From Halomonas zincidurans B6 (GTDB lineage: Bacteria; Pseudomonadota; Gammaproteobacteria; Pseudomonadales; Halomonadaceae), in the NCBI RefSeq assembly GCF_000731955.1, contig NZ_JNCK01000001.1, positions 3,162,001 to 3,226,000 of the forward strand: a DNA stretch of 64,000 nucleotides. Direction: 5' to 3'. The notes under the pieces are model-generated. The model ran no database searches. It was not told where the DNA came from and saw only the letters and a list, made by a program, of their open reading frames with translations. The position numbers and the translations under genes were made by a program. Positions 55,791 through 63,161 of the stretch are shown piece after piece (position 1 is the first letter of the stretch; every line of letters starts with the position of its first letter).

Positions 55791-57184
55791 AGCACCTTCA
55801 CCTCAGTATTGGGCGACTTCTGGGCGAAGATCTGCTCGACGTTGATCTTGACGCTGTCGCTGGTAAAGCCGGCATCGCGGAACACCACGCGCAGCGGCTC
55901 GTACTCGGCGAGCTGCTTGACGAATGCCTCGTCGATATCCAGATCGAAGCAGGCGGCCAGCGCCATATGCTTCTCGGCCCCGTCGACGAAGAAGACAGTT
56001 TTTCCGTCAATGTCCTGGCGGGAGATGGGAAGCGACAAGTCTACCCCCCAGTCCAGCAAGATCTGGAAGAGCAGGTCTTCTGAACTCCGGCCCTCGCGGA
56101 TATTATCAACATTTTCAGACAACAGGTCTTGAGAGAGCACGTCAGGTCTGTAATAGACATCTTCAAGATTAGAGCTGTCGACTTTTAATACACGAAAGCC
56201 GACATCAAGGGGACTTCCATGCAGACCAGTTTCATTCTGGATTTCATTTCCAGCACGGCGGATACGCTCTTTACCAATGTCTGCTATCGTAGCCATTCCT
56301 AGATTTTGAGCAGCTTTTCCATGTGGCTTTGTATTATCAATGGGCTCAGGCATTTGAATCATGATAAATGGACCAGGGCTCATTGAAGCTAGACGAGCGT
56401 GCGCTGTTGAGCAAGAGCCAGCGAAAAAATCGAGACATAAGTCGTCAGGTTGCAGGCCTGCAACCTGAAACATTCTGTCTATTAGCTTCAGTGGCTTTGC
56501 TGTGTCAAAGGGAGCGACTCCATTGAACAACCCTTTTAGCTCACTTGCCGCAGAGCGGGTATTCCCAACATCTTCGCTAAACCAAATTGTCTCTGGTGCT
56601 CGGCCAGATTGATCTTCCAAGTAAATCTTTCTAATTATCCGCGACTCATCAGTTGAGAAAACGATCTCACCATCTTGAATCTTTTTCTTGATTGTTGCTT
56701 TTTTCCACCGCCAGCCATTTTCTGGCGGATCTATAGTCTTTTCTGATGGAGTGACAATAGGGAAAATTAAGTTTGGTCGATAAAGGGCATTCCTTACATC
56801 CCCGGCGCGCCATGGGCCCCTTGGATCGTCATCAGGGTTGGAGTAATTCTTATTATCTTTTTCGGTGCGCTCTAAAGGTTGCACAACATACTCATCTGAC
56901 CTGCTATAACATAAAATATGATTGTGGTGGACTGAGAACAGTTGCGTATATCCTTTTGGTTGCACGCTATGCTGCCAAACAATGTTTGCTACTAAATTGT
57001 TTTCACCAAACACCTCATCGCAAATATGCCGCAAGCTCGACGACTCACAATCATCGATACTGATAAAAATCACGCCATCTGGTCTAAGGAGGTTTCGAGC
57101 CAACCTGATGCGAGAATGCATCATTGTTAGCCAATCAGAGCCTTCCTTTCTGCACCGGCACCGGAGCCTGCAGAAAGGGCTCAC
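55787..57184 (-). pseudogene. mod: Type III DNA methyltransferase (Mod), 5'-truncated
   Basis: The readable frame starts in the middle of Mod at GSDWLTMMHSRIRLARNLLRPDGVIFISIDD (blocks). The N-terminal 150-200 residues, with the catalytic DPPY motif, are missing. The SAM motif remains near the C-terminal half as LDFFAGSCSTAHA, with Cys in place of the usual Gly. The first dozen or so codons (MSPFCRLRCRCRKE) are not Mod-like and lie in a short inverted repeat, so the gene was probably joined to foreign sequence at about 57,145. The recognition domain is AT-rich. Without DPPY it should not methylate DNA. Confidence 0.85.
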
Positions 57185-57210
57185 GATGCTTTAATTTTAA
57201 AATCAACAAC

Positions 57211-57717
57211 TTAAATAGAATTTCGTTCAGTCTCTTTCTGCAGAGCCGCCGTTTCTTTCTGCAGACCTTTCTGCATCAGCCTCTGCCAGCCGCCATTCCG
57301 GCGTACCGCGGCTGCCGGCATGCAGATCTGGCCAGCGCGTCGCAGCTTGGTCAGGATGTTTCTCACCTTGGCCTTCTTTTTTGGCTCATCCAGAGCATCG
57401 CTGAGCTTGTCCCACAGCAGGGTGTCAATCTCCTGGCGGCCAGCGGAGCCGAACTTGGCCAGGTAGTCGGTCACCAGCTTGGCGTAAAAGGCGTCATCCT
57501 GCCCGCGTGTGTGGATGTACTGAGCCTTGGTCGCTGTTGCGGTAGCGATCTCGGCGGAGACGCGCAGGTTGGGCTGCCGGCCTTCGATCAGCTTGGCGCG
57601 GCGCAGACGGCTCGCCATCTCCTTGTCGAGCGGCAGTACGGTCTGCGGCTGGTATTTCTTGATGACCAGCGTGCCGGCGAACGCCGTCACCGCCATGGCT
57701 ATGAGAAACGCGACCAT
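57211..57717 (-). CDS. Membrane-anchored protein of unknown function
   Basis: A 168-residue protein with an N-terminal hydrophobic helix (VAFLIAMAVTAFAGTLVI) then a charged cytoplasmic-type domain. The part from about 95 to 135 (TLLWDKLSDALDEPKKKAKVRNILTKLRRAGQICM, in blocks) looks like a small winged-helix or helical domain. The tail repeats GLQKE and ALQKE, encoded by repeated TTTCTGCA. It lies upstream of the mod fragment, with the same orientation. I do not recognise the family. Confidence 0.65.
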   Translation of the reverse strand: MVAFLIAMAVTAFAGTLVIKKYQPQTVLPLDKEMASRLRRAKLIEGRQPNLRVSAEIATATATKAQYIHTRGQDDAFYAKLVTDYLAKFGSAGRQEIDTLLWDKLSDALDEPKKKAKVRNILTKLRRAGQICMPAAAVRRNGGWQRLMQKGLQKETAALQKETERNSI

Positions 57718-57952
57718 GATCGAATCCCTGGGTTATTGGAGTCGACACGGTAGACAGCGTCGGCGGAGCGAGGCTATTGCGTTATCGCTATGCCCGCATC
57801 GCGTTTTTGCATGTCACGATAACTTTTTGAAATTTAATCGATAATATCCGGTAGAAGTCTTATTTCGACCCGTGTTGCGACCAAAGATGTAACGGCTCGA
57901 GCCATCTCTCGATGCCTCGGGCCGTCAGTTTTCAGCCAAAGCTAGGCGATGC

Positions 57953-58381
57953 CTACACTTCGACGTTCAGGGTCACATCGATGTTGCCGCGAGTGGCGTT
58001 GGAGTACGGGCAGACCTGATGGGCCTTCTCGACCAGCGCTTCGGCTTGTTCCCGATCCATGCCCGGGAGCTTCACCGTCAGCGTCGCTTCGATGCCGAAA
58101 CCCTCGCCCTTGGGGCCGATGCCGACTTCACCCTGGATCCGGGTATCGTCGGGCAGCTTGGCCTTCTCTTTCGAGGCGACCAGTTTCAGTGCGCCGATGA
58201 AGCAGGCGGAGTAGCCGGCCGCGAACAGCTGCTCCGGGTTGGTGCCGTCATCGCCGGCGCCCCCCAGCTCCTTGGGCGTCGACAGTTTGAGATCGATGGC
58301 ACCGTCGGCGGCGGTGGCCCGGCCGTCGCGGCCGCCAGTGACAGTCGCTTCGGCACGGTAGAGGACTTTATCGAGTGACAT
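57953..58381 (-). CDS. ohr: Organic hydroperoxide resistance protein Ohr
   Basis: A 142-residue OsmC-fold thiol peroxidase that reduces organic hydroperoxides. The reactive Cys60 (GYSACFIGAL) and resolving Cys124 (HQVCPYSNATRGN) are in place. GGAGDDGTNPEQLFAAG is the family signature region. Its regulator ohrR lies just upstream, and a 19-bp operator candidate precedes the start. Confidence 0.94.
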   Translation of the reverse strand: MSLDKVLYRAEATVTGGRDGRATAADGAIDLKLSTPKELGGAGDDGTNPEQLFAAGYSACFIGALKLVASKEKAKLPDDTRIQGEVGIGPKGEGFGIEATLTVKLPGMDREQAEALVEKAHQVCPYSNATRGNIDVTLNVEV

Positions 58382-58416
58382 GGTGAAACTCCTTTCGGGT
58401 TGATAATCGCGGTCTA

Positions 58417-58435
58417 TTGAATCGTGCGCGATCTA
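58417..58435 (-). promoter_or_regulatory. Candidate OhrR operator at ohr
   Basis: TTGAATCGTGCGCGATCTA (+ strand) agrees at 17 of 19 positions with the minus-strand sequence upstream of ohrR (58934-58952). It lies 36 bp before the ohr start. Confidence 0.65.
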
Positions 58436-58473
58436 TTTGGGTAAAAATGTTCTTCGCCAATCGTGCGAACGCT

Positions 58474-58923
58474 TCACTGAGTGTCGAGTCGCTGACGCAG
58501 CCCATGCAACGCGTCGCGCAGCTCGGCGGCTTCCTCGGGTGTGCACTGGCCCGCACAGCCGGCGGCATGGGGGATCGCCTTGGCCTGCTCGCGCAGCGAA
58601 CGGCCCTTCTCGGTCAAGGCGATCTCGACCTGGCGTTCATCCTGGCGCGAGCGCTGCCGGGTGATGAGCGCCGCCGCTTCCAGCCGTTTCAGCAGCGGCG
58701 TCAGCGTGGCCGAATCCAGATAGAGTTGCTCGCCGATCTCCGATACCGTCTGCCGGTCCCGCTGCCACAGCACCAGCATGGTCAGGTACTGGGGATAGGT
58801 CAGATCGAGCTCGCGCAGCAGACCGCGGTAGAGCTTGTTCATCGCCAACTGAGTCGAATAGAGCGCGAAGCAGAGCTGCGATTCCAGGGCCAGCGTGTCG
58901 TCGGTATCGTTGCGTGTCGTCAT
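58474..58923 (-). CDS. ohrR: MarR family regulator OhrR
   Basis: A 149-residue winged-helix repressor. The sensing cysteine Cys18 (LESQLCFALYSTQLAMNK) and LTYPQYLTMLVLW are classic OhrR features. Oxidation of Cys18 by organic peroxide releases DNA and induces ohr. It lies upstream of ohr with the same orientation; a copy of the operator candidate is just upstream of its own start, suggesting autoregulation. Confidence 0.93.
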   Translation of the reverse strand: MTTRNDTDDTLALESQLCFALYSTQLAMNKLYRGLLRELDLTYPQYLTMLVLWQRDRQTVSEIGEQLYLDSATLTPLLKRLEAAALITRQRSRQDERQVEIALTEKGRSLREQAKAIPHAAGCAGQCTPEEAAELRDALHGLRQRLDTQ

Positions 58924-58933
58924 GCGGCCAATC

Positions 58934-58952
58934 TATATCGCGCACGACTCAA
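58934..58952 (-). promoter_or_regulatory. Candidate OhrR operator at ohrR
   Basis: On the minus strand this reads TTGAGTCGTGCGCGATATA, nearly identical to the site at 58417-58435 upstream of ohr. It ends 11 bp before the ohrR start. Confidence 0.65.
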
Positions 58953-58981
58953 TCGCTAATTAGGTTTTGCTATGAAGGTGA

Positions 58982-59290
58982 TCACGAGGAGGATCGCGTC
59001 AACAGACGCTGGCGGGTCGACCGATCACGCGGGAGCAACCCCACGCTGAGCCCGAAAGGGCGAAAGGCGCGATTGAGAGAACCCAGTGATTGGGTCCCGC
59101 TGTCGTTCTCGATGGCCGAGAGCGTCCGGCGGCTCACCGACGCCAGTGCGGCATAGCGGGTCTGGTTCATCTCCAGAACCTCCCGGCGCAGTCGTTTCAG
59201 CAGTGCTCCCGTGGTGATTTTTTCCTCGAACAGCTGGTCGAGCAGATCGAACAGCAGCGCTTCGCGTTCCTGGGGAGAAAGACGGCTCAT
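58982..59290 (-). CDS. hipB: HipB-like XRE family antitoxin
   Basis: A 102-residue protein with a helix-turn-helix (EMNQTRYAALASVSRRTLSAIEND) and GLSVGLLPRD at the end, as in HipB-type antitoxins. It would neutralise HipA and repress the pair. Its ATG overlaps the hipA stop as ATGA. The gene lies after hipA, the reverse of the E. coli hipB-hipA order. Confidence 0.82.
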   Translation of the reverse strand: MSRLSPQEREALLFDLLDQLFEEKITTGALLKRLRREVLEMNQTRYAALASVSRRTLSAIENDSGTQSLGSLNRAFRPFGLSVGLLPRDRSTRQRLLTRSSS

Positions 59291-60633
59291 GTCAGCCCCC
59301 AGGCATCGAGTTTTCCGTCGAGATAATCGAACCCTAGCGCGGGCAGATCGAGAATCGAATTCGGAACGCCTCGCTGCCGCAGGCGAGCCTTCAGGCCTTT
59401 CAATCGTCTTCCCAGCTGGCGAAGCTCGGCGAGCAGGTCGTCGGCGGGAACCAGCGGATCGAGCCGTTGAGCGATCCCTTGCCAGTCGAAACGGCCGCCT
59501 TCTTCGTACGGCGCGCCCCATTGTGTGGTGCGTATGATGCCTTCGGGGTCCGCCTTCATGGGCGCGAAATCATAGACCGGCGCCAGCCCCAGGCCATCGG
59601 GCCGCTTGATCATCGCGGTATTGCGGCCATGATTGTCCGAGTTGCCGAAAGCGACGTTGAGAAGATCCCGCTTGACCCACTCCACGACGAAACGGGAAAC
59701 GTCGAAGGGTTCGCCCATTTCTCTGACGCGATATTGCTGCTGACACTTGGCAACCAGCGTGTCGATCGCTTCGAAATGATTGAGGAAAGTGCCCGGAGGC
59801 TTCTCCAGCAGCGAATAAAGCGACTCCAGACCGAAGAGTGTGCGTTCTCCTTCGATGAAATCCACATCGAATCGAGGCAGCCAGAGGCTGGGGTAGCGTC
59901 CCCCTTCGATGAGTTCCATACCGCGGATATCGATGGTATCGACGCCCAGCGCCTGCAGCTCGTGATAGTAGTGGTACTCCGCGCGTAGAATGTTGCAATC
60001 CATGTCCGAGCGTTGCCCACGGGGGAATTTCACCAGGTAATGCGCATCGGTATTGCGGGGATCGTCCTGCCAGGTATCGATCCAGATCTCATCCAGCGGG
60101 CTGCGACGCAGCAGTAGTTTGGGTGCTTCACCGCCAGCGCCGGTCGCACCACCGCCGGCGGCGCCCACCTGCTGGGCGTATTCCAGAAAGTCGGTATGGC
60201 GTTCCACGACATCGTCCAGCGTGAATCGATGATGTTTCAGCTGGCTACCCGCCGGCAGTTGGGGCAGTGCCTGCTTGATGCGCAGGTTGCCAACGGGCGC
60301 TATCGTGCCTTGGGCCAGCAAGGCGTGATCCTGCTCATGCGGGGGAAGTGACTGAAGCCCCAGTCGATTGACCCAGTAACGACGGCTGGCCCCCGACGGC
60401 ATGATGTCGTCGAGCATGGCGAACCAGTTCTTCCGGCGATACAGCAGCATCAGTTCGACCGGCAGATTCAGACTGCAGGCGTGCTCGTCGTCCCGGCCCA
60501 TCCAGTCGATGGCGTAATCGGTCGAGTAGCCCAGCGCAATCGTGCCGCGTCGACCCGCCTTCGGATCGTCGATCTGAAGTTCTGCGGCATCGTGCCATTG
60601 GCCATGATGGAACAACTGTATCGTCAGTGACAT
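59287..60633 (-). CDS. hipA: HipA family serine/threonine kinase toxin
   Basis: A 448-residue HipA-type kinase. The N-terminal part matches HipA_N/Couple_hipA, and the C-terminal kinase core has GNSDNHGRNTAM (catalytic Asp-His and Asn) and PVYDFAPM (metal-binding Asp). In E. coli HipA phosphorylates glutamyl-tRNA synthetase and causes persistence. The ATG at 60633 is preferred; a start at 60723 would place an operator-like dyad inside the gene. Target in this host is unknown. Confidence 0.85.
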   Translation of the reverse strand: MSLTIQLFHHGQWHDAAELQIDDPKAGRRGTIALGYSTDYAIDWMGRDDEHACSLNLPVELMLLYRRKNWFAMLDDIMPSGASRRYWVNRLGLQSLPPHEQDHALLAQGTIAPVGNLRIKQALPQLPAGSQLKHHRFTLDDVVERHTDFLEYAQQVGAAGGGATGAGGEAPKLLLRRSPLDEIWIDTWQDDPRNTDAHYLVKFPRGQRSDMDCNILRAEYHYYHELQALGVDTIDIRGMELIEGGRYPSLWLPRFDVDFIEGERTLFGLESLYSLLEKPPGTFLNHFEAIDTLVAKCQQQYRVREMGEPFDVSRFVVEWVKRDLLNVAFGNSDNHGRNTAMIKRPDGLGLAPVYDFAPMKADPEGIIRTTQWGAPYEEGGRFDWQGIAQRLDPLVPADDLLAELRQLGRRLKGLKARLRQRGVPNSILDLPALGFDYLDGKLDAWGLT

Positions 60634-60684
60634 ATCGAGTGTGCTGGGTAAATTATTGCTCAAATTTAACATGCCCGACTGTGG

Positions 60685-60704
60685 ATGAGCTATTTTTTGC
60701 TCAT
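60685..60704. promoter_or_regulatory. Candidate HipB operator
   Basis: ATGAGC and GCTCAT are separated by 8 bp (TATTTTTT), the arm-N8-arm layout known from E. coli HipB operators. Further TGCTCA half sites lie near 60657 and 60736. Confidence 0.55.
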
Positions 60705-60755
60705 AAAATGCTTTTCTCGCCATTAGTGAGAAATAAAGTGCTCAAAATGGCGATG

Positions 60756-61679
60756 TCATCGCCAGCGATCCCAATGCGGGGTGGGGCCGATCGTTTCGAA
60801 TAGGTGATCGAGGAAGGCGCGCACCTTGCGGGTGTGCAGACGGCGCTGCGCGTACAGCACGTGAATGTCGCGGCGGCCGGGCATGACCTCGCCGCGCCAC
60901 GCTTCAAGCAGCGGCACCAGTTCCCCCCGCGAGAGCGCATCGCCGATCAGCCAGGTCGGAAACAACACCAGCCCCTGGCCCAGCAGCGCGGCGCGCACCA
61001 GGCTGTCGGCGTCGTTGCTATACAGGTTTCCGTCGACCTCGAAGGGAGTCGCCGACGGCTGTCCGGACTGCTGAAAGTACCAACGCTGACGCCCCATTTC
61101 GCCTTGATAGAGCAGGCATTCGTGACGGCTCAACGCTTCCGGGGTCGCCGGTGTGCCGCAACGTTGCAAATAGCTCGGCGCGGCGGCGACCACATAGTTC
61201 ATGGCCGCCAGGCGGCGCGCCACCAGCGTGGAGTCGGACAGCGTGCCGACCCGAAAGGTGACATCGATGCCCTCGCGCACCGGGTCGGTGATCTGGTCGG
61301 TGAGCATCAGCTCGGCCTTGATGGCCGGGTAGCGACGCTGGAAGCGGTGCAGAACCGGCACGATCTGGCGCTGGCCGAAGGCGACCGGGGCGTTGACCCG
61401 CAGTACGCCACCGGGCTCGGCTTCGGGGGCGGTCAGCGCTTCGGTGGCCAGATCGAGTCGCTCGAGTATCTCGCGAACTTCCTGATAGTAGCGCCAGCCC
61501 GCCTCGGTCAGGGTGACGGCCCGAGTGTGGCGATACAGCAGCGGCTGGCCCAGCGCCTCTTCCAACGCGCTGATCTGGCGCGATACCGACGACACCGCGC
61601 GGTGGAAGTGGCGTGCGGTGGCGGTGAAGCTGCCGGTCGCGGCGACGCGCTCGAATGTGCGTAATGCATTGAGATCCAT
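60756..61679 (-). CDS. LysR family transcriptional regulator
   Basis: A 307-residue LysR-type regulator. The N-terminal HTH is LRTFERVAATGSFTATARHFHRAVSSVSRQISALEEALG (blocks); the rest is a periplasmic-binding-like effector domain. It belongs to the CrgA/AaeR-like group by its layout. It diverges from the PRISE-type SDR gene, with 130 bp between, so it probably regulates that gene. Confidence 0.92.
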   Translation of the reverse strand: MDLNALRTFERVAATGSFTATARHFHRAVSSVSRQISALEEALGQPLLYRHTRAVTLTEAGWRYYQEVREILERLDLATEALTAPEAEPGGVLRVNAPVAFGQRQIVPVLHRFQRRYPAIKAELMLTDQITDPVREGIDVTFRVGTLSDSTLVARRLAAMNYVVAAAPSYLQRCGTPATPEALSRHECLLYQGEMGRQRWYFQQSGQPSATPFEVDGNLYSNDADSLVRAALLGQGLVLFPTWLIGDALSRGELVPLLEAWRGEVMPGRRDIHVLYAQRRLHTRKVRAFLDHLFETIGPTPHWDRWR

Positions 61680-61809
61680 CGAGTTGCACCTTGCGCAATA
61701 AATATTTTCCATACTTTCGATTGTAGCAACGATGGGACGCTACCAGACTCCCCTCATCGATTCGGCATGTCCGCCGAGTCTCTATCCGTTTCGAAGGAGG
61801 GTATGGATC

Positions 61810-62868
61810 ATGCGTAAAGGTACCGCGCTCGTGGTCGGCGCCACCGGGATCACCGGCGGCAATCTGGCGGCGTATCTGGTGGCCAGCGGCTGGACCGTCT
61901 ACGGCCTGTCGCGTCGCGCCAGCGAGCAGAGCGGGGTGATTCCCGTCGCCGCCGATCTGCTGGACGAAGCCGCCACCGAGCAGGCGTTGGCCGGCCTGCC
62001 GATCACCCACGTCTTCTACTGCACCTGGATTCGTCGCGACAACGAGAAGGCCAACGTCGAGGCCAACAGCCAGATGATGCGCAACCTGTTCGCCGGACTC
62101 GACAGCGACAAGCTCGATCACGCCTCGCTGGTGACCGGCACCAAGCAGTATCTGGGTTCGTTCGAAGCCTACGGCAGCGGGCGTATCGAAACCCCGTTCC
62201 GCGAATCCGAGCCGCGCGTGCCGGGTGACAACTTCTACTATGCGCTGGAAGACGTGCTGTTCGAAGCCGCCGAGCGTCACGGCTTCAACTGGAACGTGCA
62301 CCGCCCGCATACGGTGATTGGCTATGCACGCGGCAACGCCATGAACATGGGCACGACGATCGCCGTCTACGCCTCGATCTGCAAGGAAACCGGCAAGCCG
62401 TTCGTGTTCCCCGGCTCGCGGACCCAGTGGAATGCGCTCACCGACATGACCGATGCGCTGGTGCTGGCGCGGCAGATGGAGTGGGCGGCGACCGCGCCGG
62501 GCGTGGCCAATCAGGCCTTCAATGCCGTCAATGGCGACGTCTTCCGCTGGCGCCGGATGTGGCGCGAGATCGGCGAGTACTTTGATCTGGAGGTGTCGGA
62601 TTGCCCCGAGACGCCCCAGCCGCTCGACGAGCAGATGGCGGGAGCCGAAGCCACCTGGCGCGAGATCGCCGCGAAGCACGATTTGATCGAACCGGATGTC
62701 GCCAATCTGGCGTCCTGGTGGCACACCGATGCCGATCTGGGTCGCGATCAGGAGTGTGTCAACGACACCACCAAGTGCCGCGACTTCGGCTTCGACCATT
62801 TGCGCGAGACGCGGGCGGCGTTTGTCGATCTGTTCGCCCGCCTGCGTGCCGAGCGGATCATTCCCTGA
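61810..62868 (+). CDS. SDR family oxidoreductase, PRISE type
   Basis: A 352-residue NADPH-dependent SDR of the atypical PRISE group (progesterone 5-beta-reductase/iridoid synthase-like), which reduces enones. The Rossmann motif is VVGATGITGGNLAAYL; VTGTKQYLGSFEAYG and NFYYALEDVLFEAAE carry the characteristic Lys and Tyr of PRISE enzymes. A strong AAGGAGGG ribosome site precedes the ATG. The LysR gene diverges from it and a terminator follows. The natural substrate is unknown; a small enone is likely. Confidence 0.9.
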   Translation: MRKGTALVVGATGITGGNLAAYLVASGWTVYGLSRRASEQSGVIPVAADLLDEAATEQALAGLPITHVFYCTWIRRDNEKANVEANSQMMRNLFAGLDSDKLDHASLVTGTKQYLGSFEAYGSGRIETPFRESEPRVPGDNFYYALEDVLFEAAERHGFNWNVHRPHTVIGYARGNAMNMGTTIAVYASICKETGKPFVFPGSRTQWNALTDMTDALVLARQMEWAATAPGVANQAFNAVNGDVFRWRRMWREIGEYFDLEVSDCPETPQPLDEQMAGAEATWREIAAKHDLIEPDVANLASWWHTDADLGRDQECVNDTTKCRDFGFDHLRETRAAFVDLFARLRAERIIP

Positions 62869-62910
62869 TTCGGTCTGTCTGACCGGTTTGTCCCGACTGG
62901 CTATTGAAAA

Positions 62911-62941
62911 GAAAACCGGCGCCGAGAAGGCGCCGGTTTTC
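62911..62941 (+). terminator. Rho-independent terminator after PRISE gene
   Basis: GAAAACCGGCGCC (62911-62923) and its complement (62929-62941) surround a GAGAA loop; the stem ends in GGTTTTC, giving a T run on the + strand and a matching A/T run on the other. Confidence 0.85.
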
Positions 62942-63017
62942 GTCGTCATGGAGCGTCAATGGTGGCCAGGTCACTATGCTCTGCTTGAAAAGTCGACGAG
63001 CGAAGGCCAGGCAAGGC

Positions 63018-63132
63018 AAAAATTGGCGAAATAGCGGAGTTTACGAGGTGTAAATGAGCACGTGACTCGCTCCGCTCGCCCTTCGGGCCGTCCTTCGGAC
63101 GTTCTGAACTGAAGTTCAGTGAGCCAATTTTT
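63018..63132. repeat. Structured intergenic element with nested hairpins
   Basis: A 10-bp outer stem, AAAAATTGGC (63018-63027) with GCCAATTTTT (63123-63132), encloses TTTAC-GAGGT-GTAAA (63040-63054), two hairpins with CTTCGG loops (63078-63088 and 63090-63100), and CTGAACT-GA-AGTTCAG (63104-63119). It resembles intergenic repeats I have seen in other gammaproteobacteria but I cannot confirm that here. Confidence 0.7.
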
Positions 63133-63161
63133 AACGCCGTCTGGGCGAGTGCAGGCACTTT

